Positions 11,453 through 22,669 of a DNA stretch of 64,000 nucleotides are shown piece after piece. The notes below the pieces were generated by a model that searched no databases, had not been told where the DNA came from, and was given only the letters and a program-made list of their open reading frames with translations. Numbering within the stretch: position 1 is the stretch's first letter; the number at the start of each line of letters is the position of its first letter. Position numbers and translations under genes: made by a program. Where the stretch lies: assembly GCA_025769875.1 (NCBI GenBank), contig JAGFNK010000164.1:1-64000 (forward strand), read 5' to 3'. The DNA comes from Russula earlei. Lineage: Eukaryota; Basidiomycota; Agaricomycetes; Russulales; Russulaceae.

Positions 11453-13511
11453 ATGTCCACTTTGAATAGCCCCACTCCCTCTGGATCCCAGACGCTTCAA
11501 GGTAGGCCGTGCAATTTCCCTCCCACGTCATTGGACACTGGTATCTGATACTCCACCTCTGCAGTGTCGAAGGATAAGAAACGGTCCCCCAGCCAGGTTA
11601 TATTTGAAACATCCGAGTTGGAAAATTCCTTCACCGACTCGTCAAGTGTTTTATTCTCTTTATACCTCTCACATGCGGAGAAACATGACAAGGAATTGAC
11701 GGATAGCTGGAAAGCGGGCGCCGATGGCATACTCGTTTTCGTACGCGGACTTCTGCCACTGCTTTCCGGGAATGGACTGACACGATATTTGGTAGACCGG
11801 ACTATTCGCAACCGCCGTCGCCTCATTCGTAATCGATAGTTATAAGTCTCTGTTGCCGGACACAGCGGGGAACACCGTCAAACTACTTACCCAAATATCT
11901 AATCAACTCGACGGTCTCTCAAACGGGACCCGTGCGTCGATCGAAGCTGTGGTCTCACCGCAGTCTACCTCGCAACCACCAGCCTCTGCCATCGTGGTCA
12001 ACATGCTTTGGTTTACGAGCCTTGTCATATCCCTATTTTGCGCCCTCCTAGCCACTCTCCAGCAACGTTGGGCTCGTCAATACTTTCATCTTACGCAGCC
12101 TCATGTCGCGATCCATAAGCGCGCTCGCATCCGCTCCTTCTTTGCCGAAGGCGTAGATCGCTTCCATGTGGTCGTTGCCGTGGAGGCTATCCCTGCCCTG
12201 CTTCATGTCTCAGTTTTTCTGTTCTTGGCAGGTCTCGTCGTCTCCGCCTTTAACATCCACCATACCGTTGCGTACACCGTCCTCGCCTCGACCGCCGTCT
12301 GCGCGCTCGTGTATCTTGTGATCACTGTGCTCCCAGCTATCTATCACGACTCTCCATACACATCTCCCTTCTCATCGTTCGTTTGGATCCTCTCCCGGAA
12401 ATTACTCACGGCTATCTCGTGCACCGTTCATCGCGTTGTGGCGTTCTTCACAGCGCATGGACAGCGCAACAAGGCCTCGACGTATAAAACATGTTCATTC
12501 AAAGACATGACGACAGCTGCGCACCACGCCGCTGCAAATTTGAACTGGGAGATTGATGCACGAGCCCTCGGCTGGACACTCGATAAGCTCGACGAAGATG
12601 GTGAATTGATGCAGTTCGCCGCCGGCATCCCCGGATTTTCCTGTACCACCGAAGTGAACGATCCTGTGAAGATTCTGAGGGACGCTCCAAAGCAGAGCAC
12701 GCTCCATAGGGAACTCTATCAACCCCTCGTACTTCTATTTATCCGCGCCTCAAAACCTGGATTGCTACGAGGCTCCAAGCTGGTCCCAGAATCCGAACGT
12801 GAGCGGTGCAAAGAAATTTGCTTGAAAGCGCTGTACTTCCTTCCGGGTGCCATCAACTTGATTCTGACCCGCTTGGCGGACCCCAATGTAGAGAAGCCTG
12901 GCAAAGTGGAATCTGGCTTATCACCAATAATTGAGGAGTCAAGGTCCCTTGCAAAATCACTCTCTAAACAAGACAATAGAATCGACGAGGGTGTAAGGAT
13001 CGGAGCGCAATGCGTGGCTGCAGTGGCTGCAGCCGCTGATGCGAACCCATCTCCACGATCGGGGTCGCAGATCGGACTTCCCGACAACAACCGCATCCTG
13101 GAGATTCTCAACGATTTCTTAGACAAGACGGCCTTGCAATATATAGGGATAAACGAGATAAAAGAAAAGAAGGGACGAAAACGACTGGAAGACAAGGATA
13201 TTGGTGTTGTCCTCGTGACCTTGCGGTTGATAGTCAAACACCTTAAAGCTGAACCTGAAGGCGTTGCGGAGGGGCTGCGCACCGACTTTGAGAAGCTGCG
13301 CAAAAGGATTGAAACACGCGCTGGGGAATCATTGGGGATCGCGAGTGAGAATGCGGAGAGGTTGCTTTCCGAGCTCAAAGGCCTTTTCCCGGAACATACT
13401 CCCACTCTGGGACCCTCTGCATTACCTCAAATAATTTATAGGACCCGGGCAGGCGTCGCTAGAGCAGAGCACCTTCCGCTGTATACGCCGCACACATACA
13501 ATCCAGTTTAA
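11453..13511 (+). CDS. DUF6535-type multipass membrane protein
   Basis: Three exons (11453-11501, 11565-11740, 11796-13511) join in frame to 646 residues. The N-terminal third has the signature I associate with DUF6535 proteins of Agaricomycetes: a SWKAGADGILVF segment running into a first transmembrane helix, a luminal loop with TVKLLTQISNQLDG, then LWFTSLVISLFCALLATLQQRWARQY as the second helix. Two more hydrophobic helices follow (around LFLAGLVVSAFNI and VCALVYLVITVLP), for about four in total. The remaining 400 residues are soluble and mostly helical, with Lys/Glu-rich stretches. These proteins are abundant in mushroom genomes, but their function is not established. It is probably an integral membrane protein with a cytosolic C-terminal domain. 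The start ATG was chosen because the exon 1 donor joins exactly to the conserved region. Confidence 0.85.
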
Positions 13512-13591
13512 TACATACTGTAATAGATACGATACGATCACGTGGATGGTTGTCGTTGGTCACGTTCACGCGCGTCTGTCACAGTCACTGC

Positions 13592-14519
13592 ATGGCTCAA
13601 CCGACTCGACAAGGTCAACATGGTCAACAAGTCCAACAGATTCATCAGCTTCAAAGTAGCGTATCCAAATCAGCTCATACTGTTCTCCTTCCGGAAATCC
13701 TCTCCTTTTCCCCGCATTTCCTCCTCGATGACATAATTAACATCGCCAATGACGGAGTCGGCCGCGCCGTAGACGCGATGGAAGATTTTCTGAATCGCTG
13801 GGCTGAGACACGCCTCCAGCAAGAGCCAGATTGGGATGCCGACAAAGAGCTTGAACAGGGTCTGGTCTCTTTTCAAACTCTCCTCGAGTTCCACACCGAC
13901 ATTGCATTCGACTTCTTTGAGGCTTGGTCACTTCGTAACATTTTTGCCGTAACCCCTAACCTCCCGGTCGTCGCTCCTCACCATGCAGGGCTCGACCTCG
14001 ATCAACCACCGGAGAAAGAGGCTGAATTACTCGCCGAGATTGACGAGTTACGTCGACAGATCGAAAACGTATGTACGTTTGTTACACGCATACTTATCCG
14101 CGTTTATCGTGTTCCTGTGTCATGCCTCGTAGCAACGGCATTTAAAACGGTTGCTTACCAGAGCTTCCCGAATGTCCAGACGGCACGCTAAGCAAGCACA
14201 GGCGCGCCTCGACCGCCTCACTTTCATTCAACCCGACCAGCTGCGTGCGCTCCATGCTTTAGCCAAGAACTTTGATTCTCTCTACTCGGGCGTCTCCACT
14301 CTGCAATCCCTCGACCCCACCAATGCGGACTTGCCAATACCGGAGCCCGGCAAACGACAGTGGGAGGTCGGCAGGGCTGACTACATCAGCTGGGCCAGCA
14401 CACAGCTCATCCAGCATGCACAGCGAGCCCCTGCTGGATCAGCACCGGGCGGAGCAACCGCGGGGGCTTCAAAGGAGGATATGGCTATCGCGCTTCACGA
14501 AATGGAGCAAGACGCTTAA
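13592..14519 (+). CDS. MIS12: Kinetochore protein Mis12/Mtw1
   Basis: Two exons (13592-14068, 14133-14519), both whole numbers of codons, give 287 residues. The N-terminal Mis12 domain is recognisable from LLPEILSFSPHFLLDDIINI, the following long amphipathic helix, ELEQGLVSFQTLLE and the conserved FDFFEAWSLRNIF, then coiled-coil (ELLAEIDELRRQIEN) continuing into exon 2. Mis12/Mtw1 is a core subunit of the MIND/Mis12 complex, which links the inner centromere (CENP-C) to Ndc80 and Spc105 at the outer kinetochore; it acts in the nucleus at centromeres. The intron falls exactly at the coiled coil. The gene lies downstream of the DUF6535 gene in the same orientation and ends about 460 bp from the 3' end of the convergent VPS29 gene. 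Assignment is confident; no breaks were seen. Confidence 0.92.
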
Positions 14520-14979
14520 CAGCCTCTCGTCGTTTTCTGCTTCCAGGTTGTTCACCTACGCCCTCCCATTGTAGTCTCCGTTTCAGTCTTTGACTTTTTG
14601 CATACCACCCTGGCCTTTCTGCCTTTGTGACGCTATGTTCCTTGTTAGAATATTACGAGAGATTTACGAGAGATATGCACATACAACTGCCATCAGACGT
14701 CTCCATTCGTAGCTCATTTAGTTTCTAGTCAATGTACGGTGGATCTTCAAGTTTAAATTAAAATCTTCCTAGTAATTTGGTAGGAAGAACATGTCATTGT
14801 TAGAAAAGAACTCCTAGGGGCGTAGGATGTTCGGCCCAGCCGCTGCCTGGATAAGAGGACATGAACACTACAGACTGTTAAACACCCGAAAAGGAACGTC
14901 AGGAAGTACAGAATTCGTAATGGCCACGAGCAGCTGGGGTACAGTAGATGACTGTCATGAGACAAAGGGGCTTAAAACC
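14520..14979. other. Convergent 3' region between MIS12 and VPS29
   Basis: The two flanking genes end facing each other. The stretch is A/T-richer than the exons and has no supported open frame; it should hold the two 3' UTRs and polyadenylation sites. Confidence 0.4.
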
Positions 14980-15804
14980 CTACCAAACGCCTTGTTGAGC
15001 TGTACCCGCGCTTGGAATACTCTGTGGCATGACCGTGCTGCGTGGAGCAGCCGTTTCCCTCTCTCGTGCGGCAAATGCTTCTGCATCTTTGCGATACTCG
15101 ATTTTCTCAACACGGACTTCACCATCGATAAGCTGGTAAACATAGGTCACCACAACAGGGCCTTGGATGTCCATGAGAGCGAAAGACGGTGTAGGATCGC
15201 TGATAATAGAAGAACGCGAAGTGCTGTAGCATGATAGGGAGAAGCTTGAAATAACACTTACCCATTAAAGTAACTTGACCAAGCCCCAGTCGCCGACCCA
15301 GGATTTACGAAGAAACGACCGTCATGATCAATAGCTTGGAACCTTTGATTATCCATGAGCTACACCGCCTGGCTGCTTGACAATGGCGAGTCATACGTGT
15401 GAGTATGCCCCGAGATGAGTACGTCAACATCCATCTGCCTAGCTATGGAGCTCAAGGAGTCTAAATCCCCCGTCGGAACACACTGATGGCCATGGATAAC
15501 CCCTATTCGTATCGGCGAGTGGGTTATCGTCAAGGAAAGAGGGGAGGCGACAGACTAGAGCAAATCCAGTCAACTTGTGAGACCTATCCCAGCTGCAGCT
15601 GCGTACCTCATCGTAGTCTCCACGAACAACATGCACATCAGCCGCGACCGTCCTCAGATAGTCGTACGTTTCATGGTCGCAAACGTTGCCAGTGCAAAGG
15701 ATCTGTTGGATTTTGCCCGGGACAAGAAGCTTTTTAAACTTCGACGGCAGATCATGGGTCCTATGGGGAATGTGAAGATCGCCAATTACAAGGACGAGAA
15801 CCAT
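14980..15804 (-). CDS. VPS29: Retromer subunit Vps29
   Basis: Four exons on the minus strand (15607-15804, 15397-15554, 15262-15342, 14980-15223) sum to 227 codons. The protein has the calcineurin-like phosphoesterase fold: [12 protein letters not shown] at the N-terminus, the [12 protein letters not shown] and VRGDYDE segments, [17 protein letters not shown] and [11 protein letters not shown]. As usual for Vps29, the canonical metal-binding pattern is relaxed (IGDLH, GN, GH). Vps29 is a scaffold subunit of the cargo-recognition core of retromer, working with Vps35 and Vps26 in endosome-to-Golgi recycling. It is longer than the human protein (about 226 versus 182 residues) because of an insert after NPGSATGAW and an extended C-terminus rich in Ala/Arg/Pro. 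The start is the ATG at 15804; the upstream open frame has no family similarity. It is divergent from MDM35 with 113 bp between start codons. Confidence 0.93.
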
Positions 15805-15917
15805 AGTCGGTGAGATGATGAACGACGACTGCGTTGGCGTTGCGTTGCAAAGGCGACGCACGGGCCTTAGCGGACCGGGCCAACTTGCTCTTCTTTCCAT
15901 CTTAACAATTAACCGCC
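15805..15917. promoter_or_regulatory. Short shared promoter between VPS29 and MDM35
   Basis: Only 113 bp separate the two divergent start codons. No clear TATA box is visible. Both genes serve housekeeping membrane traffic or lipid transport, so shared constitutive expression is plausible, but this is inference from spacing only. Confidence 0.5.
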
Positions 15918-16263
15918 ATGGCCCACAGTCTTGAGGAACGTTGTACCCCGTTGAAATTGGAATATGATTCCTGCTTCAATTCCTGGTTCGAAGGCTACCT
16001 CGAGCCTGCCGTTTCTGTCTCTGCTTCATCCGAAAATCGCGCCAAGTACTCGAGGGAAAAGGCCGAAGAATACGAACGTAAGTGCGGCAAAATCTGGGCG
16101 AGTTACAGAGATTGCGTGCAAGTACGCCCTTCGTTGTTTTATCTACAAGACGTTCTCTCAATGATTATGGCCTCAGAAGGCTGTGGAAGACAAGGGGCTG
16201 GATGGCCTTCTTGAACAGGCGCGCACGGAAAACCCTCTCAAGGAACCACCCCGGATGTCATAA
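15918..16263 (+). CDS. MDM35: Mitochondrial intermembrane-space chaperone Mdm35 (TRIAP1 family)
   Basis: Two exons (15918-16121, 16177-16263) give a 96-residue protein. It has the twin CX9C signature: [11 protein letters not shown] and [11 protein letters not shown], each with exactly nine residues between the cysteines, in a helix-turn-helix. The conserved [11 protein letters not shown] and NPLKEPP segments also match the family. Mdm35 is imported through the Mia40 pathway into the mitochondrial intermembrane space, where it stabilises Ups1/PRELI-type lipid transfer proteins that move phosphatidic acid or phosphatidylserine. The intron, 55 bp with a GTACG donor, sits right after the second CX9C. 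The length is typical of the family. Assignment is strong and the gene looks intact. Confidence 0.93.
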
Positions 16264-18922
16264 CTTTCATCGGCAAGCGGGTGGCTAGACCATGCTGAAT
16301 AACTTGTCGAGTTCTGGTGAGCATGGTGTCATCATGACTTACGCGATCTTATTTGTCTTGTCATAGAACCGTAAAACGTGCGGCATCTGCAGGATTCCTC
16401 GTCTCTCCGCTCACATTCTGCATGTACAAACTAGCCGTTTGGCGCTCCGTTATCTGCCCGGTCGGGAAAAACCACCCCAGCCTCCTCACATCTTAGATCG
16501 CCTGTCCTTTTTAGGTGTTTCCAGGTGCATAGACATGCGCACTGGGGTAAAGAAGTATATGGACCGAAAACACCGTTAATCCCCGGCCAACGGCCCTACA
16601 GTACCATATTTATCTTGTTGGTCTTCATCCCTGCCACGCTGGCGCTATTGGATCTCCGTATAGACTGGGCTGTTGCTAGTAACTCAAGAAAAACTCAACT
16701 GATAATAGAGCCATGAGGTAATGAAATATGGGGTGGTGATGAATCTAACCACGTTCATTCGGTCACATCACTCCCGTCTAAACCCATGGGGAAACTTTGT
16801 GCCAGACTTGCGATGATAACATGATAACATGGGGAACGACTTGACCGCTGCAATGGCATGATAGTGAGGGTTGAACGTTGAGCTGGATACAAGGCGCGTG
16901 ATCACACGGCAGGTCGTTTTGAAACTCCTACGTACGTTCCTGTGATTGGGGGAAGATCTCCCGAACTCAGCCACTAGCATTTGTAAAGTCTAAGCCGCGG
17001 TCATCATTGATAAGCGACCCCAGTGATAGTGGCCCGTAAAAAATGTATATGTTGCCGCGCTGAGAGCTCAGTTGACATTCTATCACGTGTATTCAAGGCA
17101 GAGCGACTGAAGGTGCTAATAGTAGCCGGGGATGTATGGCCTGACCTACATGGAACGTCGAGCCGCTGGATGTGGTGCAGTTTGTCATGATGTGCATCAA
17201 CAACTGCGTTCGAGGCATGGTTACCAGAGAAACAAGTCCCTCGCTCATATCTTACCTCCGACTCCGAGTCGGACTGCCTTGCGGTGGTAACTTGACGGTT
17301 CAGCGACCAGATCCCCTTACAACTCACGATGTACGTCGGGATTCCCGTCGAAAGGTGAGGAGAAGGATGCGCATGTGGAAAACGAAGCTGCACAAAACGT
17401 CTATCGGCAAACGAGCTAGTTTCTTTGTCAAGGTTCCACCTTTGATCGGTTTTCCACAGCACGCATGAGATCGCGCGGGGCGCCGCCAGTGAGGACCGGA
17501 TTAGCGCACGCACAGGTTCCGATTGACGAGTTTGGCCGAGTGCGGTGGTGCGGAGAAACATGTCCCGCAAGAAACTTCGCGCGATTTCGGGGTTCCCCAA
17601 CATGGCCTCCGCGCAGTTACCACCCACACACGTCAGTCACACGTGCTCCCGCCGCGGAGAGCGCGGTGCGACAGTTGTCGACGAAATTACCACTGCGCAG
17701 GTCGGTAACGATTCCCGGACACCCAGCCCACGGCGTAGACGTCATATCCCTCTAAGTTTCTCCAGGACGCCCCACCCTCTGAGCCTCTCACGAGATGGAA
17801 GCGACCACGTGGCATCTAGAAAGCCCTCCCGCGCACGGGTCCCCAGTGTCAATGGGGAACAGCAACCGTCGCGATGCGATGTTTCCAACCGGAAAAAAAG
17901 AGCCTCTTGCCGTGGCAGAAAGAAGACATCGTCCGTGTCCGTGTGTACTCACAACCTGATAAGAATCACATTCAAGCCCGGGAAACCTTATCAATCACGC
18001 TGCCACTTTTGAGCATCAGCGCACATCGATTCCATGCCGTTTCCGCACAGGGTGCCGCGCATCTGCGTCCTGCATTCGCCTAGTTGGCGCCACTCTCCCT
18101 CCTCTCTCAGCTTCCAACTCTACGTTTCCCGGTCCCGGCGAATTCTCCGCATTAACTGCGGCGAGCACATGCTTTCCCTCGATCATGTAATCACGAGCTG
18201 GAACTTCGATGGGCTGGCCTACAACTACAAGTGGCCATAGGCATATCCTCCTCAATTTTGACCCATTCTGCGGTCGATGACGGTCATGCCTGGGGCCAGG
18301 GAGCAAGGTCGGGTTACTTGCCGAAACCTCTAGCAGCCGCAGAAGGAGGCGGGGTCCAGACCTCCCCGTCCTCTCGGCCGCGCTCCCCTCGGCGGCATCG
18401 TCCGGGTCCACGCTCCAATTATAAATACCATTGCATGACCCAGACGCCGTCTGAGATACCGCGGACATAAACCCTGGGAACATTTGATGAGCGCGCTGCG
18501 CCTTTGAAATCGCCGCGTCCGCCACTGACAGCACCAAGTCGTCAACTTACCGGCCCATTGGAGACGCGTTCCTATTTTTGATTTAGCAGCACACGGGAAG
18601 CTCAAGGAGTGTTGCGGCTCTGATACGAAACATAATGATAACTTGCATTGCCACTTCCCACCAATTGAGTCCTTACATACAGGATTGCAATACGTACAAG
18701 GAAAGCAAAAAAGTATACAAGCCACACCTCAAGGCGACGGTGCGTGAAAGGTTACAATCCCCAAGGAAAATGTGATAAAAACGGGTAAATCAGTAAGAAT
18801 GGAGAAGGGACGAATAATGAGATGTTTGGGTTTCAATGATGAAGACGAGACGTGATTCAGATACGTGACGATCCCTCAGATCGCTGTGATAGAGACACCG
18901 TCACCGTGCGTACACATGGCTT
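16264..18922. other. Long gene-poor interval
   Basis: About 2.6 kb with no gene I can support. A small frame around 16525-16716 (+) has one hydrophobic stretch but no splice context. The stretch 17400-18100 is CpG-rich. A minus-strand frame within 18016-18280 reads as plausible protein (VVVGQPIEVPARDYMIEGKH and onward), and a GTAAGT donor lies upstream on the same strand near 18545. I could not build a gene with a start codon, so it is only a candidate for an unrecognised small gene. Confidence 0.35.
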
Positions 18923-20113
18923 TCATGGACTTGGCAAGTAATTGACAAATGGTGGCGGGAAATAGTTGTATGTTAGTTTGGGTGCCGGAATATGTACGGG
19001 GAACTCGCCCGCATTAAAATCAGCGTGCAAGGATTGCATAGACATAGTGTAGTCCTGCGTTGCATGGTATACATCCGTACTGCGAGGGAGACAATGCGTC
19101 AGCAACCGCGCAGTGTCCCAAAGGTGTTCGGTGACTCACGAGCCATACGGATGGGGACCCAAGACCGTGCTTTGTTCATATTTCGCTTCGGGCTGCACGT
19201 ACGCCGTGTTTTCCTCGAGCCGTTGATTAGGCGCGCTAAAATGCGGCAACACGGGAAGCTGAATCTGCGTATGCAGCGCTGCTGGTTGCACATCACCGCG
19301 TGCAGGCAGTGGACCCACTAACGAATGAGGGTCTCCATGGCGGACTGGATGGGGGACAGAAATCGATGGTCTTCCCGCCGTGGAATGGTTAGTGGTACCT
19401 GGGAGTATCCCTCCGTGGAACTGCCATGGCTCCTCCGCTGGGCAATCATCGCTTGGAGTGGAGCCCTCCCAGTATGAGACCGTGTGGTCGGGATAATGAA
19501 GGGACAAAAATTCTGGCATCTCTGCTTTGATACAATGGGTAGGCGGGGAGAGTACGTTCGAGTCCTTGTGTGCCGATTCTCGGGTATCGCGGCGTGGACG
19601 GCGAGCCTTAATGGAGTTCGCAGATGCGGATGTAGTCTCGGACGCGTATTCACAAAGGTAATCACGAGAGGCACAACGGGCACATGAAGGTCGAGTCCCA
19701 GTACACTAAGTGGTAAGTCGTTCAACGATCCCGACACATGACGGAACGGTGTGGGTACACACCTTCGCCTTGCGCTCACGACATTTTTTGCAAGCTTCCG
19801 AGGCACGCTGGTTGCGCAGGGGCGTGGGAGAACGCAAGAAAATGCAGTCACCCTCTGGGCCGGGCAGTATGCCCGCGCGATACTCTTCATACTCATGACC
19901 CCATGAGACATTGTAGGGGATGAGGTTCCAAGCATCGTCGGGGTCGGACGGCGTGTTCGCTGAATCGGGCGAAGGGATGGAATAGCCGCTAGAAGTCGAC
20001 GGTGAGAAATTCGAGAATGTAGGTGAGATGGAAGTGTCGAGAGCAGGTGAAAATGCAACACGCGCGCTTGGCGCAGGGAGGTGGAAGCCATCATCACTAA
20101 ACTCGGACGCCAT
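18923..20113 (-). CDS. Zn2Cys6 (zinc cluster) transcription factor
   Basis: Three minus-strand exons (19763-20113, 19140-19705, 18923-19079) sum to 358 codons. The Zn2Cys6 binuclear cluster is split by the first intron: ACKKCRERKAKC in exon 1 and TGTRPSCARCASRDYLC in exon 2, giving C-x2-C-x6-C-x6-C-x2-C-x6-C, preceded by a Ser/Pro-rich N-terminus (about 100 residues). Such proteins are fungal-specific nuclear DNA-binding regulators, usually of metabolism or development. After the cluster the chain is low-complexity, rich in His, Pro and Ser, with no visible fungal-specific middle homology domain, so it is a short member with the zinc cluster in the middle. The exon 3 tail is Tyr/Pro-rich and may be an activation segment. 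Targets cannot be inferred. The start ATG at 20113 gives a clean N-terminus; no upstream exon is obvious. Confidence 0.88.
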
Positions 20114-21982
20114 GTCCTCTGCTGTAGCGGTGTGCGCTAGAAAGATTAATAGGCATTCACGGGAAAGAGACGTGCGAGCTTACGAGGGTCATGCTGCTGG
20201 TATAGGGCATCTGCGCCACGACAGAGTTCATCACTGCCGTCGACAGCGATAGCAAAGGTTGCGAACATTGAAGGAGGGCGGGACATGAGTGAACCCAGTC
20301 AACTAGGCGACGGTTGTGGAAGGAGAGCAGTTAATGCAGATAAAAGCAATGTAAGATAGGAAACGGGAGGGACGAAGGAAGAAGGGAGCTCGAGAAAGGG
20401 AGGGAGACTATAAAGATGACATGATGGGTGAGTTGGTAGCCACAACCGAGGTGAGTTACTTGATGGGGATCGAATCAATTGTGTTCCACCAGCTCAGAGC
20501 AGTTCATTGGCACGGATCTAGATTGAAAATACGGGGCGGACAATCGAGATCATGCGGTTCGAAAAAGAGTGGATTGGGCGCCGCACGGCCGTTCCTCCTT
20601 GACCCGCCTCATTTCATCTTCCTGACGCAAGGCCTGGCTCATGTGAACCATCTTTTTCTTATTTGAAAGGATGAAACTGCCAAATTGTTTGTGACATTGT
20701 CCGTCAAAGCTACGAGGGAAGGGATCGGTCTGATAACTGCGGGGATGAAAAACTTCTGCTGGCGGCGGCGATTCGTTCCTCGACGATCCTCCTTGCGGAT
20801 CCGGACAGCGAAAACTGTCGGGCAGGTTTATACATTTTTGGGTTGCCGATCGTTCGCGCACTTTATCCCTGGAACTCGGCACACTGTGAGCAAAAACCAG
20901 ATGACAAGGGAGAATGAGACTCGACCAAACAAACAACGGGTCATGAGCTTACAGCGTGGCGGCGCACGCAGAAAGCTTCTTCAGCCCTTCACAACCGTAT
21001 GCTGAGTAAAGAATTGAAAATTAAATCCGTGCGTGAGGTGATAAAATGTGGCGCCTCGTTACCACACTTCTCATTCTTCAAGAGGGGAGGGGACGAAAAA
21101 TTGAAACTGTTAGTTTCCCTTAAAAAAAAAAAAAATTGGTTGGAGATCCATCACATTCAGGTACCGATAAGAATGTGGCGGACGTGACGAGACTTGTCAC
21201 ATCAGCAGATATCCTAAAGTGGCAATCTGGCTAAGCAGCATAAAGACATTGATTGATGATGATGATGGCCGCCGTGTTTCGTTCGGGTGGATGGGACATC
21301 GTCGCAAGGAGCACGTTCACACCACTCTGATATTGAACGCAACCGGGGAGTCACCGCGACTCGCCCTCTGTGCGCCTCAACCCACCGGAACCTCGGAGAT
21401 GAGTTTGAGATTCTAGAGGTGGGGTGAATCCTTAAATTAAAACATGTGCACCCCACGAGTGCTGAAAATGGCAACGCCAGAAGCGCCATGGCCGGTTTCG
21501 GACACCACTGCAGCGGAGGGGGGGTTACTTGGGATGCGAACCCTTATTACTACCCCTCAACCTTGATCGGAGTACTGATGGACTCTGATCAAACCCCAGA
21601 CCTCCAGTCGGCATGTGCTTGGGGCCCAAAAAGGGCAAACGTGGGGTTCAGATCACGAGGGGTCAATGCACTGAAATAAGGTGTGCAAAGCGACAATTCA
21701 TCCAAAAACCTGTCCGATATCGGATCCCCGTCTCAGGAGTCGAAGAGGCGCAATTTCCGGCGCCTTCTGATGAGCGACATCCGGACCTGTATAGACGTGA
21801 TGATCACCGTCAGGAGGGCGCTGAACGGCCCAATAGCATGAATATGAATGGTTATAAACACTAATTCTGTATGATGCTGGAACCCACACTTTTTATTATA
21901 GTAAAAGATATCGTATAGCCTGTGACACACTTGCGAGGATACCGTTTACGTGTAAGGGCACACGGGCAAAAGGACAAAGACG
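20114..21982. other. Intergenic and promoter region
   Basis: No supported exon. It should include the promoter of the minus-strand zinc-cluster gene (immediately right of 20113) and the 3' region of the roadblock gene. It carries an A-tract of 13 bases near 21122-21135 and a short GAT-repeat near 21255. Short open frames here look random and lack splice context. Confidence 0.35.
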
Positions 21983-22530
21983 TCAGGTCGTGGGGTCGTG
22001 CAACACAGCGAGCAGATAGCGCTTGTCTATAGAGAACACATTTAGAAGAAAGCGGCGTCCCCAGGCATCAATTACTGACCTGGAGATATCATGATCTCGT
22101 GGCGTTTGGTTCGGATACGCATGAATCGAACGTCATCCTGACTTGCGCGTTAGTGAGGACGAAGAAGATAGAACAGGCAGAACGTACTCCCTCGTTCACA
22201 TCCCCACTAACTTCCTCAAGTGCACTCTGGACACCTTCGATTATCTTCCCAATGGCGGAGGCATACTTCCTTCCGTGTTCACCCTCGAATACTACGCCTG
22301 AGTGTCTGATTATGCTGACTGGCTGACCACGTGAAAGCAGGAGATAACCGAGGACAGATCTGTGAGAGGAGAGGAGGGCGAGAGTCTGTTCGAGCTCTGG
22401 AGGTGTCGGGATGGCAGAGGGGGATGTTGAGGCCTGCGGCAAGGGAAAGGAACTAGCTGAGGATATTAATGAAGCCTATCTTCGAATTTCAGTTCTAATA
22501 CATCCTGCTTTCCTTTTGAGAACATACCAT
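21983..22530 (-). CDS. Dynein light chain, roadblock/LC7 type
   Basis: Four minus-strand exons (22528-22530, 22188-22433, 22080-22137, 21983-22026) give 116 residues. The first exon is the ATG alone, followed directly by a GTATGT donor. The alternative start, a TTG just upstream of exon 2, is really part of the 3' splice site (CCGCAG). The domain is read from ELEQTLALLSSHRSVLGYLL, VSIIRHSGVVFEGEHGRKYA, then VRFMRIRTKRHEIMISPDKR and YLLAVLHDP, which follow the roadblock fold order. Roadblock proteins dimerise and bind the dynein intermediate chain, linking cargo to cytoplasmic dynein; the same fold also occurs in Ragulator/MglB-like regulators, so the dynein role is the likely but not the only reading. 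It is divergently arranged with the ATG14-like gene, 139 bp apart. Confidence 0.85.
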
Positions 22531-22669
22531 GAACGATCTGTAAGTGAAGGCAAGATGATGAATGAACGAAGGTGGCTTGGCACGTGACACTCGGCAGTGC
22601 GACCGGATGACTGGGCCACCAACGGCCCCCGATGTGACGTTCACTAAACTGGACATCGGCCACTATGCA
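22531..22669. promoter_or_regulatory. Short divergent promoter, roadblock light chain / ATG14-like gene
   Basis: Only 139 bp lie between the two start codons, so both promoters must overlap here. A CACGTG E-box (inside ggCACGTGac) is visible near 22580. No TATA box is evident. Co-regulation of a dynein subunit and an autophagy subunit is inference from layout. Confidence 0.45.

Noticed and set aside
17004..17627. Open frame of 207 codons on the minus strand
   Set aside because: It begins with GTG, has no recognisable domain and lies in CpG-rich sequence, where long random frames are expected.
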